A stretch of DNA of 64,000 nucleotides, taken from assembly GCF_024599795.1 (NCBI RefSeq), contig NZ_CP102246.1, positions 1,674,001 to 1,738,000 of the forward strand, given 5' to 3'. The number at the start of each line of letters is the position of its first letter. Within the stretch, counting starts at the first letter, position 1. The notes beneath the pieces are model-generated. The model was given only the letters and a program-made list of their open reading frames with translations, did no database searches and was not told the origin of the DNA. The translations under genes were made by a program, and so were the position numbers. Below, piece after piece: positions 49,585-58,856 of this stretch. The stretch is from Enterobacter cloacae complex sp. R_G8 (lineage in GTDB: Bacteria > Pseudomonadota > Gammaproteobacteria > Enterobacterales > Enterobacteriaceae).

Positions 49585-51021
49585 ATGTCGGTTTTAAAGA
49601 AAAACAGTGCCAGGCAGCGCGACCAGGAACGTGCGCGTCTCATCTGGCTCCTTACGACGGATAAAGCGGTCACCTCTGCGTTACTGGGCAAACTGACCCT
49701 GGCTGAGCAATATGATGTCGGCACACTGGCCGACGATATTGCTGAGGTAGGTGCGCTGGTTGCTCATTTACCCCCGCCGGATCTGGCGGATACCCTGGAA
49801 GCGCTCCCCTCGGAAGAGCGTCATGCTCTGTGGCGTCTGGTGCAGGATCATGAGCGCGGGCAGGTGTTGCTCGAAGCCTCTGAAAATGTCTGGGACGATC
49901 TCATTGATGAGATGAGCGACCGGGATATCCTTGATGCCCTGCAGACGCTGGATATTGACGAACAGATTTATCTCGTTCAGCACCTGCCGCGAAACCTGAC
50001 CGGGCGATTACTGGCTTCGCTGCCTGCGGAAGAGCGGGCGCGCGTGCGTCAGGTGATGCACTACGACAAACACAGCGTGGGCGCCATTATGGAGTTTGGC
50101 GTCATCATGGTGCGTCCGGATGTCACCCTCGGTACGGTTCAGCGCTATCTGCGTCGTCTGGGCAGCATGCCGGACAACACCGATAAATTGTTTGTCACCT
50201 CGAGGGATAAAACCCTGCTTGGCGAGCTGGAGCTTAAAACGATCCTGCTGAACAGCACTCAGCGACGGGTGAGTGAGGTGATGGAGACCGAGCCGATGGT
50301 CTTCTCCCCGGAAGACGACGCGGAAAAAGCGGCCCGTACCTTCGAACGTGACGACCTTGTGAGCGCGGCGGTCGTCGATTCTGTCGGCAAACTGATGGGG
50401 CGTCTGACTATCGACGAGATCGTCGATGTGGTCTACGAAGAGACCGATAACGATTTACGTGCACTCGGCGGGATCAGCGCCGAAGATGACGTCCACGCCT
50501 CCGTCGGCAAGGCGGTGAAAACCCGCTGGGCATGGCTCGCCATTAATCTCTGTACCGCATTTATCGCCTCCCGGGTGATCGACGGCTTTGAACACACCAT
50601 TTCACAACTGGTGGCGCTGGCCTCGCTGATGCCGATTGTGGCCGGCATTGGCGGCAACACCGGCAACCAGACCATTACCATGATCGTCCGCGCGCTGGCG
50701 CTGGAGAATATTCAGCCGGGAAACTTCGCCTTCCTGATCTTCAGGGAGATGGGTGTAGCGCTGATTAACGGCCTGGTGTGGGGCGGCATTATGGGCGGCA
50801 TTACCTGGTGGCTGTACGATGATATGGCGTTAGGCGGGGTGATGATGCTGGCGATGGTGCTGAATCTGCTGGTGGCCTCCATGATGGGGGTCATTATCCC
50901 GCTGACGATGACCAAACTGGGGCGCGACCCCGCGGTGGGGTCGAGCGTGATGATCACCGCCATCACCGATACCGGCGGTTTCTTTATTTTTCTTGGGCTT
51001 GCAACGATTTTTCTTCTTTAA
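49585..51021 (+). CDS. mgtE: Magnesium transporter MgtE
   Basis: Mg2+ channel/transporter of the MgtE family, 478 residues: an N-terminal superhelical domain (about 40-140), two CBS domains (about 145-265, the Mg-sensing gate) and five C-terminal transmembrane helices (about 305-478). Family motifs LVRALALE-like (TMIVRALALENIQPG), GGNTGNQ and ITAITDTGGFFIFLGL are present. E. coli K-12 has no mgtE, so this is an accessory gene relative to that gene order. It is convergent with the SulP gene, the two coding regions overlapping by 38 bases. Confidence 0.95.
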   Translation: MSVLKKNSARQRDQERARLIWLLTTDKAVTSALLGKLTLAEQYDVGTLADDIAEVGALVAHLPPPDLADTLEALPSEERHALWRLVQDHERGQVLLEASENVWDDLIDEMSDRDILDALQTLDIDEQIYLVQHLPRNLTGRLLASLPAEERARVRQVMHYDKHSVGAIMEFGVIMVRPDVTLGTVQRYLRRLGSMPDNTDKLFVTSRDKTLLGELELKTILLNSTQRRVSEVMETEPMVFSPEDDAEKAARTFERDDLVSAAVVDSVGKLMGRLTIDEIVDVVYEETDNDLRALGGISAEDDVHASVGKAVKTRWAWLAINLCTAFIASRVIDGFEHTISQLVALASLMPIVAGIGGNTGNQTITMIVRALALENIQPGNFAFLIFREMGVALINGLVWGGIMGGITWWLYDDMALGGVMMLAMVLNLLVASMMGVIIPLTMTKLGRDPAVGSSVMITAITDTGGFFIFLGLATIFLL

Positions 51022-52219
51022 GCCGACGCTTGAGCCGGGCGGGAAGCAGTGCCATCACAATAATCCCGCCCATCACGCCAATGGCCAGGTTACCGGTTGA
51101 AACCGTTGCTGCAACGGTAATCAGCATCACGACCGTTTCGGCAATGGGCGCGCTTTTTAACGTGGCAGGCTGAAGGCTATGCCAGTTAAACGTTTTGATG
51201 GCAACAATCGCCATGACCCCGGCCAGTACGGCCATAGGGATTTTTGCCATTATCTCACTGAGGGCGGTGACCAGCACCAGCAGCACCATGCCCGCTGCAA
51301 AAGTTGAGACGCGACTGCGACCTTTGCCCATCTCCACGTTGACGATGGTCTGCCCGATCATGGCACAGCCCGCGATACCGCCGTACAACCCGGCCAGAAT
51401 ATTCCCTGCGCCGAGACCGATGCTTTCACGGCGTTTGCTGGAGGATGTCGCGGTCAGTTCATCCACCAGTTTTGCCGTCAGCAGAGATTCCAGCAGGCCG
51501 ACAAAGGCGATGCTGAGCGCGCATGGCCAGATGATGCTGAGCGTTTCCATGTTCAGCGGAACGAGCAGCTGTGTCAGCCCTGGCAAACCACTGCTCATAG
51601 AGCCTTCATCCCCCACCGTCGGGAGAACCTGTCCGGTGGTCACGGTGAACAGGGTGAGCAGTACAATCGCGATAAGCGGTGACGGGACGCTTTTGATATA
51701 GCGTGGCACCCACAGCACAATCAGCAGCGTCAGCACGAACAGGCCCACAATCAGCGGGCTGCGGCTCCAGAAATGGGGAACCTGCGCGAAGAAAATTAAC
51801 AATCCCAGCGCATTTACGAAGCCGGTCATCACCGACTGGGGAATAAAGCGCATCAGGCGCGCCATCCCGAGCACGCCGAACAGGATCTGAATTATCCCCG
51901 CCATCAGGACGGCCGGCAGGATGTACTGCACGCCGTGCTGATGCACCATCGGGCCAATGACCAGCGCGACGGAACCCGCTGCCGCTGTCACCATCGCGCG
52001 ACGACCACCGAGCACTGAAAGGGTCAGACACAGCACGACGGAGGCCATCAGGCTTACCTTCGGGTCAACGCCCGCGACCACGGAAAAAGAGATCACCTCA
52101 GGAATGAGGGCCAGGGCGGTAATGACGCCCGCCAGGGTTTCACGTAGCAACAGGTGGGGGGAGCGCACGACCGTGGAAACATGGTCTTCACGGGAGGAAA
52201 AAGCAGGAGGTAATGACAT
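50984..52219 (-). CDS. SulP-family inorganic anion transporter, STAS-less
   Basis: Membrane protein of the SLC26/SulP family, about 411 residues from the ATG at 52219. An in-frame ATG at 52273 would add 18 residues, and neither start has a good ribosome site. SulP features are ETLAGVITALALIPEVISFS, GSVALVIGPM, and AGLYGGIAGCAMIGQT followed by GKGRSRVSTFAAG. About ten hydrophobic helices are visible, and the usual C-terminal STAS domain (as in E. coli DauA, about 550 residues) is absent. The substrate cannot be told. Its end lies inside the mgtE end on the opposite strand. Confidence 0.88.
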   Translation of the reverse strand: MSLPPAFSSREDHVSTVVRSPHLLLRETLAGVITALALIPEVISFSVVAGVDPKVSLMASVVLCLTLSVLGGRRAMVTAAAGSVALVIGPMVHQHGVQYILPAVLMAGIIQILFGVLGMARLMRFIPQSVMTGFVNALGLLIFFAQVPHFWSRSPLIVGLFVLTLLIVLWVPRYIKSVPSPLIAIVLLTLFTVTTGQVLPTVGDEGSMSSGLPGLTQLLVPLNMETLSIIWPCALSIAFVGLLESLLTAKLVDELTATSSSKRRESIGLGAGNILAGLYGGIAGCAMIGQTIVNVEMGKGRSRVSTFAAGMVLLVLVTALSEIMAKIPMAVLAGVMAIVAIKTFNWHSLQPATLKSAPIAETVVMLITVAATVSTGNLAIGVMGGIIVMALLPARLKRRLKEEKSLQAQEK

Positions 52220-52461
52220 AACAATTCGCAGGTTGGGGCGGGCTTCCGTGCGCGCGATCACAAAGTGCAGCATAGTAGCCAGAAAAACTGCGTCTTGCCA
52301 GTTGCATCCAGCAATTCCCTACAAACAATCCATCATTAAATTTCACAATTACAATAATTTCGTAACCTTTAAACAATATTTAAAAGTTGCTACCGTTCCC
52401 CCCGCAGCTTTTTTCACCTGCAATTTCCACGCTTCAAGCACTACTCAACTAAGGCAAAATT

Positions 52462-54111
52462 ATGAAAAAAATGACTGCCATGCTCTTTTCTCTGGCCGTG
52501 GGGCTGAACACCGTCTCTATGGCGGCGAACGCTGACACACCAAAAGAGCAGGAAACGGACGTCCTTTTAATTGGTGGCGGTATCATGAGCGCCACGCTGG
52601 GAACCTATCTGCAAGAGCTCCAGCCGGACTGGTCGATGACCATGGTCGAGCGCCTGGATGGCGTCGCGCAGGAGAGTTCAAACGGCTGGAACAACGCCGG
52701 TACCGGACATTCGGCACTCATGGAACTGAACTATACGCCGCAGAAAAAGGACGGTTCCATTAGTATCGAGAAGGCGGTAGAGATCAACGAAGCATTCCAG
52801 ATTTCTCGCCAGTTCTGGTCTCACCAGGTGAACAGCGGCGTGATGCACGATCCGCACTCGTTCATCAACACCGTGCCGCACATGAGCTTTGTGTGGGGGG
52901 AGCAGAATGTGAACTTCCTGCGCGCGCGCTACGCGGCGCTGCAGCAGAGCACGCTGTTCCGCGGCATGAAGTATTCTGAAGACCACGCGCAGATCAAAGA
53001 GTGGGCACCGCTGGTGATGGAAGGGCGTGACCCGAACCAGAAAGTGGCAGCGACCCGCACCGAGATTGGTACCGACGTCAACTATGGCGAAATCACCCGT
53101 CAGCTGGTGGCCTCTCTGAAGAAAAAAGAGAACTTTAACCTTCAGCTCAGCACCGAAGTGCGTGGCTTTAAGCGCAACGCTGACAACAGCTGGAGCGTGA
53201 CCGTTGCCGATCTGAAAAACAACGAAGCCGAGCACGTCATCAAGGCGAAGTTTGTCTTTATTGGTGCGGGCGGCGCGGCGCTGAAACTGCTGCAGGAGTC
53301 CGGTATCCCTGAAGCTGACGACTACGCGGGCTTCCCGGTAGGCGGCCAGTTCCTGGTATCGGAAAACCCGGAAGTGGTGAACCGTCATCTGGCAAAAGTA
53401 TACGGCCAGGCCTCCGTCGGTGCGCCACCGATGTCCGTTCCACACATCGATACCCGTATGCTTGATGGTAAACGTGTGGTGCTGTTCGGGCCGTTTGCAA
53501 CCTTCTCCACCAAATTCCTGAAAAACGGCTCGTTGTGGGATCTGCTCAGCGCAACCACGACCTCTAACGTTAAGCCAATGATGGATGTCGGTCTGGATAA
53601 CTTCGACCTGGTGAAATACTTGATTAGCCAGGTGATGCTCTCTGATGAAGAACGCTTCGAGGCACTGAAAGAGTACTATCCGCAGGCCAAAAAAGAAGAC
53701 TGGCGTTTGTGGCAGGCGGGTCAGCGCGTACAGATCATCAAGCGTGATCCGAAAGAGGGCGGTGTGCTGCGTCTGGGTACCGAAGTGGTAAGCGATAAAG
53801 ACGGCACCATTGCCGCGCTGCTGGGGGCGTCACCAGGGGCCTCTACCGCTGCGCCAATCATGCTGCACCTGATGGAAAAAGTGTTCAAAGATAAAGTTGC
53901 CACGCCGGAATGGCAGGCCAAACTGAAAACCATCATTCCATCCTACGGTACTAAGCTGAACGGTAACGTGGACGCGACGGAGCAGGAGCTGGAATACACG
54001 AGCCGTGTACTGCAACTGCAATACGTTAAACCGCAGGCCGCTGATGCCGCACCAAAAGCAGAGCTGAAGCCGCAGGCAGAAAACAAACCGGTTGCGGATA
54101 TCGCGCTGTAA
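52462..54111 (+). CDS. mqo: Malate:quinone oxidoreductase Mqo
   Basis: FAD-dependent, membrane-associated enzyme that oxidises malate to oxaloacetate and reduces quinone, bypassing NAD-linked malate dehydrogenase; 549 residues (E. coli 548). The N-terminus resembles a signal sequence (residues 1-22), as in E. coli Mqo, followed by the FAD motif [29 protein letters not shown] and the C-terminal [14 protein letters not shown]. Confidence 0.97.
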   Translation: MKKMTAMLFSLAVGLNTVSMAANADTPKEQETDVLLIGGGIMSATLGTYLQELQPDWSMTMVERLDGVAQESSNGWNNAGTGHSALMELNYTPQKKDGSISIEKAVEINEAFQISRQFWSHQVNSGVMHDPHSFINTVPHMSFVWGEQNVNFLRARYAALQQSTLFRGMKYSEDHAQIKEWAPLVMEGRDPNQKVAATRTEIGTDVNYGEITRQLVASLKKKENFNLQLSTEVRGFKRNADNSWSVTVADLKNNEAEHVIKAKFVFIGAGGAALKLLQESGIPEADDYAGFPVGGQFLVSENPEVVNRHLAKVYGQASVGAPPMSVPHIDTRMLDGKRVVLFGPFATFSTKFLKNGSLWDLLSATTTSNVKPMMDVGLDNFDLVKYLISQVMLSDEERFEALKEYYPQAKKEDWRLWQAGQRVQIIKRDPKEGGVLRLGTEVVSDKDGTIAALLGASPGASTAAPIMLHLMEKVFKDKVATPEWQAKLKTIIPSYGTKLNGNVDATEQELEYTSRVLQLQYVKPQAADAAPKAELKPQAENKPVADIAL

Positions 54112-54120
54112 GGTAAAAGC

Positions 54121-54148
54121 AAAACGGTAACATCCGTTACCGTTTTTA
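54121..54148 (+). terminator. Rho-independent terminator of mqo
   Basis: aaaacggtaac / gttaccgttttt hairpin starting 10 bases after the mqo stop, with a T5 tail. Confidence 0.88.
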
Positions 54149-54156
54149 GTGTTTTC

Positions 54157-54197
54157 TCTCTCTCCCGATGGGAGAGGGTTGGGATGAGGGCACCAGA
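54157..54197. repeat. Dispersed 'ctctccc...gggagagg' repeat, copy 7
   Basis: ctctctctcccgatgggagagggttgggatgagggcaccaga: the same palindrome plus gatgagggcacca tail as at 4881. It lies between the convergent mqo and eco genes, next to a REP element. Confidence 0.75.
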
Positions 54198-54212
54198 GCA
54201 CACTCATTCCGG

Positions 54213-54240
54213 GTCGGGTAAGGCGAAGCCGCCACCCGAC
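54213..54240. repeat. REP/PU-like palindrome before eco
   Basis: gtcgggtaaggcgaagccgccacccgac, second copy of the element at 28774, differing from it at one base in the shared 28 (aggc versus agac). Confidence 0.8.
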
Positions 54241-54246
54241 GTATTC

Positions 54247-54756
54247 TTAACGAACTACCGCTTGTCCGATGTTTTCATCCGCCTTCCACACGCGATATTT
54301 CACTTCCACGTTTTCCGGCGTATACACCACGATTGGCAGCTTGCTGTTGTAGCGTAACAGGCTGTTATCACCCAGATACGCGGTCACGAATTTCTTCTCT
54401 TTCTTGCCATCCGAGCAGGCCATCATGGTGGAGACCGGCGACGTCACTTTATCAAAGATAAAGTAGTCGTAACCCCAGCCTTCCAGCGTTTTACTTTCCA
54501 GCTGGCCGCCCAGACGGTGCTGGTTGCAATCCACTTCCAGCGTCTGGCCGATCAACAGTTCCACTTTGAAATTCGCTTCGTCCTGCTGAGCGGGAAGCTG
54601 GATCACCTGACGCTTCATTCCTTTTTCCGCTTGCGGATAAGGGGCGACTTTTTCCAGAGGCTGTGGTTTCTGGTTGTCAGTAGCGAAGGCGCTGGTGCTC
54701 ACGCACGCGGCGGCGAGCAGGGCAAGGGCAAATTTAGGTGCGTTTTTCACTGTCAT
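54247..54756 (-). CDS. eco: Ecotin, periplasmic serine protease inhibitor
   Basis: Dimeric periplasmic inhibitor of trypsin-fold proteases such as neutrophil elastase, trypsin and factor Xa; 169-residue precursor. A signal peptide ends near STSAFA (residue 26). The reactive-site loop [12 protein letters not shown] is intact with the P1 methionine at 111 of the precursor (Met84 of mature E. coli ecotin) and the disulfide cysteines present. The tail KYRVWKADE matches the dimerisation strand. Confidence 0.96.
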   Translation of the reverse strand: MTVKNAPKFALALLAAACVSTSAFATDNQKPQPLEKVAPYPQAEKGMKRQVIQLPAQQDEANFKVELLIGQTLEVDCNQHRLGGQLESKTLEGWGYDYFIFDKVTSPVSTMMACSDGKKEKKFVTAYLGDNSLLRYNSKLPIVVYTPENVEVKYRVWKADENIGQAVVR

Positions 54757-54958
54757 TCCTTTATGTCAAAACGATCCTCAAAAGATTAGCATAACGGTTG
54801 TGAATTTTTAGAGTGATTTACTTACATTTTCAATATGATCAGTGTAATGAACTGCATTTGTCGCCATTTTTTGGTTGTTCGTACTGCGGTGGAGTCTGGC
54901 GGCAGATCGTGTTATTTTAAGGCCTAAATAATGTTATTCATCTGTAAAGGGAAGAGAG

Positions 54959-55219
54959 ATGATTCGTGCAAAGCTCAAAACACCTGAAGGCCGTAAGTTC
55001 CTCCTGGCGTTGCTGGTTGTGTTTATGATTGCGGCCGCGTGCGTGGGGCGGGCAACCATTGTCGGCGTCATCGAACAGTACAATATTCCGCTCTCCGCGT
55101 GGACGACCAGCATGTATGTCCTGCAGTCGGCGATGATCTTCGTTTACAGCCTGGTGTTCACCGTCCTGCTTGCTATTCCGCTGGGTATTTTCTTCCTCGG
55201 CGGGCGTGACAAGCACTAA
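54959..55219 (+). CDS. Small inner-membrane protein, DUF2534-like
   Basis: An 86-residue protein with two hydrophobic helices (about 13-34 and 53-78) joined by a short loop VIEQYNIPLSAWTTSMY, and a charged C-terminus GGRDKH. It resembles the uncharacterised DUF2534 family of enterobacterial membrane proteins; function is unknown and the family name is from memory. The start has an AAGGGAAGAGAG ribosome site, and a good terminator follows. It sits with the next MFS gene where E. coli K-12 has the nap-ccm-narP genes. Confidence 0.7.
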   Translation: MIRAKLKTPEGRKFLLALLVVFMIAAACVGRATIVGVIEQYNIPLSAWTTSMYVLQSAMIFVYSLVFTVLLAIPLGIFFLGGRDKH

Positions 55220-55238
55220 GCGTTCACGTGCGATAACG

Positions 55239-55267
55239 AAGCCAGCCTGCGGGTTGGCTTTTTTTTT
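55239..55267 (+). terminator. Rho-independent terminator after the small membrane protein
   Basis: agccagcc / ggttggct stem followed by at least eight T residues, beginning 20 bases after the stop. Confidence 0.9.
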
Positions 55268-55343
55268 GCCTGACGCTGTGTATTCGCATTTCCAGGATAT
55301 TCTGTTGAGAACACCTTTGTTTACAGAAAGCAGGAGAGGCTTA

Positions 55344-56531
55344 ATGCAATCCCGGTTTGCCACGCTAAGCCGGATCCCGAAAGGCGTCTGGGTGGTCGGT
55401 GGAGTCAGCATGTTGATGGACATCTCTTCGGAGATCATTCACAGCTTGCTGCCGTTGTTTATGGTGACCACGCTGGGGGCCAGCGTGATTTTTATCGGCC
55501 TGATCGAGGGACTGGCTGAAGCGACAGCGTTATTTATTAAGGTGTTTTCCGGGGCAATCAGTGACTATCTTGGCAAGCGTAAAGGGCTTGCGGTGTTGGG
55601 CTATGGGCTGGGGGCGCTGAGTAAACCCCTGTTCGCTATCGCCACGTCTTCCGGCATGATTCTGGGCGCACGGCTCATCGATCGGGTCGGGAAGGGGATC
55701 CGCGGTGCGCCGCGTGATGCGCTGGTTGCTGACGTTACGCCGCACGAGCTTCGCGGCGCGGCGTTTGGTCTGCGGCAGTCAATGGATACTATCGGCGCAT
55801 TTCTCGGTCCGTTGCTGGCCGTTGGCCTGATGCTGCTGTGGAATAATGATTTCCGCACCATTTTCTGGATCGCGGTGATCCCCGGCGTGCTTGCCGTGGC
55901 ATTGCTGTTTTTCGGTCTGCATGAACCGACAACGCCAGTCGGGCAAAAACGTACAAATCCCGTCAAAAAAGAGAATCTCAGGCGTCTGGGGAAAGGCTGC
56001 TGGTGGGTGATTGGGCTGGGGGCCGTCTTTACGCTTGCGCGCTTCAGTGAGGCATTTCTTGTTCTTCGTGCGCAGCAGTCCGGGGTGCCGCTGGCGCTGA
56101 TACCGCTGGTGATGGTGGCCATGAACCTGCTTTATTTCCTCTCTGCTTATCCGTTTGGCAAGCTTTCTGACGTCATGAGCCATACCAGACTACTGCAGTG
56201 GGGGCTGATGGTGCTGATAGGGGCTGATGTTGTGCTTGCACTGAGCACTCACTGGGCTGGCATTATATTCGGTGTCGCGCTTTGGGGCCTGCATATGGGG
56301 ATGACGCAGGGGTTACTGGCGGCCATGATAGCTAAAACCGCACCGGCTGATTTGCGTGGTACCGCCTACGGTATTTTTAGTCTGGTCAGTGGTGTTGGGC
56401 TGTTGATTGCCAGCGTGGGGGCGGGCGCTATCTGGGACACGTTTGGCGCGGAATATACATTTTATGCGGGGGGCGTGATTTGCCTGCTGGCGCTGGTTTA
56501 TCTGCGTAAAACGCCGGATGAACTGCAATAA
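55344..56531 (+). CDS. MFS transporter of unknown substrate
   Basis: Twelve-helix major facilitator protein, 395 residues from the ATG at 55344, which follows an excellent AGGAGAGG ribosome site; a longer frame upstream would run through the preceding terminator and is rejected. MFS motif A is seen in the loop 2-3 region (SDYLGKRKGL), and GARLIDRVGKGIRGAPRDAL is characteristic of one family of drug or metal efflux proteins related to NreB-type permeases. The substrate cannot be assigned. A hairpin follows the stop. Confidence 0.85.
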   Translation: MQSRFATLSRIPKGVWVVGGVSMLMDISSEIIHSLLPLFMVTTLGASVIFIGLIEGLAEATALFIKVFSGAISDYLGKRKGLAVLGYGLGALSKPLFAIATSSGMILGARLIDRVGKGIRGAPRDALVADVTPHELRGAAFGLRQSMDTIGAFLGPLLAVGLMLLWNNDFRTIFWIAVIPGVLAVALLFFGLHEPTTPVGQKRTNPVKKENLRRLGKGCWWVIGLGAVFTLARFSEAFLVLRAQQSGVPLALIPLVMVAMNLLYFLSAYPFGKLSDVMSHTRLLQWGLMVLIGADVVLALSTHWAGIIFGVALWGLHMGMTQGLLAAMIAKTAPADLRGTAYGIFSLVSGVGLLIASVGAGAIWDTFGAEYTFYAGGVICLLALVYLRKTPDELQ

Positions 56532-56557
56532 AAAAACCAGCCATATGGCTGGTTTCT
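56530..56557 (+). terminator. Terminator of the MFS gene
   Basis: aaaccagcc-atat-ggctggttt: perfect 9-bp stem flanked by A-rich and short T-rich sequence, directly after the stop codon and 10 bases from the end of tRNA-Pro. Confidence 0.75.
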
Positions 56558-56566
56558 GAATAGTTT

Positions 56567-56643
56567 TGGTCGGCACGAGAGGATTTGAACCTCCGACCCC
56601 CGACACCCCATGACGGTGCGCTACCAGGCTGCGCTACGTGCCG
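56567..56643 (-). tRNA. proL: tRNA-Pro, anticodon GGG
   Basis: A 77-base tRNA on the minus strand with encoded CCA end. Acceptor stem CGGCACG / CGTGCCG, T-arm GGTTCAAATCC and anticodon loop TCATGGGGTGT, giving anticodon GGG, which reads CCC/CCU proline codons. It is nearly or fully identical to E. coli proL and, as there, lies beside yejM. No integrase gene or attachment-site duplication is seen next to it. Confidence 0.98.
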
Positions 56644-56714
56644 ACGCATGCAAGAATACTACTCGATTCCGTTTTGAATGCAAGGGAATCTGTCGCTAAC
56701 TGGTTTATAATTAA

Positions 56715-58475
56715 TCAGTTAGCGATAAACCGTTTCTCATCCGTCAGAACCTGAAGCAGCAGGCTCAACTGCGGTTTCTGGTCTTTCAACCGCTCACCCT
56801 GCAGGTTATACGTCTGATAATTTCCGTTGCTGTTCAATACCAGCGTCAGCATTGGCGTGGTCACTGCAAGCGTATCATTACCCGCTGCCGTCACCCAGTT
56901 GTGGCGGCGTGTCGCGCTGAAGAGATCCTGCCCTTGCGAATACTCATTTGCAGGCGTACTAACGTGTAGCAGCCGTTGCATCAGGGTGGTCATCACATCT
57001 TTATGTTCGGTGAGCATGTTAATGCGTTGGGCGGGGGTGCCCGGCCAGTGGATCACCAGCGGAACATGCAGATTCGGTCGCGACCAGCTCATATTCTTCT
57101 CTTCGTCACCCAGCGGTACGCCATGGGCTGCCGTCACGATCACCACGGTGTTTTCGAGCTTGCCGGATTCGCGTAAGGCATCAAGCACGCGGCTAATCTG
57201 GTCATCAACATTGCCTGCTGCACGGCTGTAGCGGCGCGCAAAGCCTTTCTGATTGCTGTCATCGAGCGTGGTGCCATTAAAGGCAACCCAGGAGAACCAG
57301 CGGTTATCTTCCTGGGCATAACGCTGCAGCCAGTTTATCCACTGACTGGCGGTCTGCTCGTCCGACTGACTTTCTGCGGCGGGCAATGAGAAATCAGACA
57401 ACAGCGCCTGCCGATAAAGGGGGCTGTTAAAGCCGTCTGAGGAGAACAGCCCTAACTGATAACCCTGCTGATTGAGCCCGGTGATGAGCGCTGCAGGAAT
57501 GCGCGCAGAAAGTACGCCGTCCATGTAGGCGGCTGAAATCCCATAGAACAGGCCAAAAATGCCCGTATCGGCGGTGTTGCCGGAACTCATATGCTGGGTG
57601 AACGTCACGTTCTTACTGGCGAAATCGGCCAGCGCAGGCATCTGCTTCTCGTAACGGGAATAGTTCAGACCATCGACGGTGATCAGCAGAACGTTTTGCC
57701 CGCGTCCCATATCGCGATAGCGCAGTTCGCTCAGCGGATACTGCACGCTGACCGCTTCCGGATTACCTTGTTCAATCAGACGACGCTGGTACTCCTGCGC
57801 GTCCAGCAGACCGTGTTTTTCAAGGAACCGACGCGCCGTCATCGGGTAAGAGAGCGGCAGGTTTGCGCGCTGCATGGTGATTGGGCGATAGAAGTTCGCA
57901 TCCGCCCAGATATACATAATGTGCGAACTGATAAAGGAGACGAAAAAGATCGCGGCCACCGGTTTCGCGTAATGGCGTCGCCGGGTCAGGCTGCGCAGTT
58001 TTTGCCAGCTCCACGTGGCAAACAGCATCTCTATCAGAAGGATCACCGGGACGCTGATGAACATCAGCTGCCAGTCACGGGCCGTTTCGTTCTGATCGGG
58101 GTTAATCACCAGCTCCCAGACAATGGGATTGAGATGCAGGTGGAAGCGGGTGAACACTTCACTGTCGATAAGCAGCAGCGTCATCCCTGCCGTTGCAAGG
58201 ATGGCGGATAAAAATCGCATCAGACGCTGCGACATGACGATAAACGTCAGCGGGAAGAGGATCAGCAGATAGGTGGCGAAAACCAAAAAGCTAAAGTGCC
58301 CTACAACGCTTATCCAGGAGTAAATACGCCCGGTTAGCGTTGTCGGCCAGTCTGCGACAAACAGATAACGACAGCCGATGACCGTCGCCAGCAGAATGTT
58401 GAACAGGGCAAACCAGTGCCCCCAGCTGACCATCTGGGAGACTTTTTCACGGTAGCGCTGACGATTCGTCACCAT
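56715..58475 (-). CDS. yejM: Inner-membrane sulfatase-fold protein YejM (PbgA/LapC)
   Basis: Essential regulator of LPS synthesis that senses periplasmic LPS and controls LpxC proteolysis through LapB/FtsH. From the ATG at 58475 it has 586 residues, the E. coli length, starting MVTNRQRYREKVSQ. Five transmembrane helices lie in about 20-190, and a periplasmic alkaline-phosphatase-superfamily domain in 250-586 (NVLLITVDGLNYSRYE). It is 19 bases downstream of yejL. Confidence 0.96.
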   Translation of the reverse strand: MVTNRQRYREKVSQMVSWGHWFALFNILLATVIGCRYLFVADWPTTLTGRIYSWISVVGHFSFLVFATYLLILFPLTFIVMSQRLMRFLSAILATAGMTLLLIDSEVFTRFHLHLNPIVWELVINPDQNETARDWQLMFISVPVILLIEMLFATWSWQKLRSLTRRRHYAKPVAAIFFVSFISSHIMYIWADANFYRPITMQRANLPLSYPMTARRFLEKHGLLDAQEYQRRLIEQGNPEAVSVQYPLSELRYRDMGRGQNVLLITVDGLNYSRYEKQMPALADFASKNVTFTQHMSSGNTADTGIFGLFYGISAAYMDGVLSARIPAALITGLNQQGYQLGLFSSDGFNSPLYRQALLSDFSLPAAESQSDEQTASQWINWLQRYAQEDNRWFSWVAFNGTTLDDSNQKGFARRYSRAAGNVDDQISRVLDALRESGKLENTVVIVTAAHGVPLGDEEKNMSWSRPNLHVPLVIHWPGTPAQRINMLTEHKDVMTTLMQRLLHVSTPANEYSQGQDLFSATRRHNWVTAAGNDTLAVTTPMLTLVLNSNGNYQTYNLQGERLKDQKPQLSLLLQVLTDEKRFIAN

Positions 58476-58494
58476 AAACTGTTGTTCGTTTCCC

Positions 58495-58722
58495 TTAATG
58501 GGCCTGGTCGTCGCTAACGGAAGACTGTAACGCCTGGGCGAAAGATTTTGCGATCGCCTGACGCTGAGCCGGAGCAACGCTGGTATTGATAAGGTTGGTG
58601 ACCATATTTCCCAAAACCATCAGGGAGAGATCGGTCGGTGTTTTATGTTTTTCCAGTACGTTGACCAGCTCACTGAGCAATTGTTCAACGTGTTCATCAC
58701 TGTAGCGGGAATGTTGTGGCAT
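58495..58722 (-). CDS. yejL: Conserved small protein YejL (DUF1414)
   Basis: A 75-residue, predicted helical cytoplasmic protein, same length as E. coli YejL and starting [16 protein letters not shown]. Function unknown. First gene of yejL-yejM, divergent from yejK across 134 bases. Confidence 0.93.
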   Translation of the reverse strand: MPQHSRYSDEHVEQLLSELVNVLEKHKTPTDLSLMVLGNMVTNLINTSVAPAQRQAIAKSFAQALQSSVSDDQAH

Positions 58723-58856
58723 AAATCAAAATCAGTTTGTTGATGAAAGGGCAACATATTACCGTAGCAACAGCTTTTTTTCCCCTTTTTTATCAGTTGT
58801 TGCACACATGGACTGGTGGTGGTTGAATACCGCCCGGTCTAAAAGGAGAGTTTATC

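Noticed and set aside
56567..56643. tRNA-Pro as an integration site for a genomic island
   Set aside because: No integrase, no duplicated tRNA 3' end and no mobility gene in the flanking sequence.
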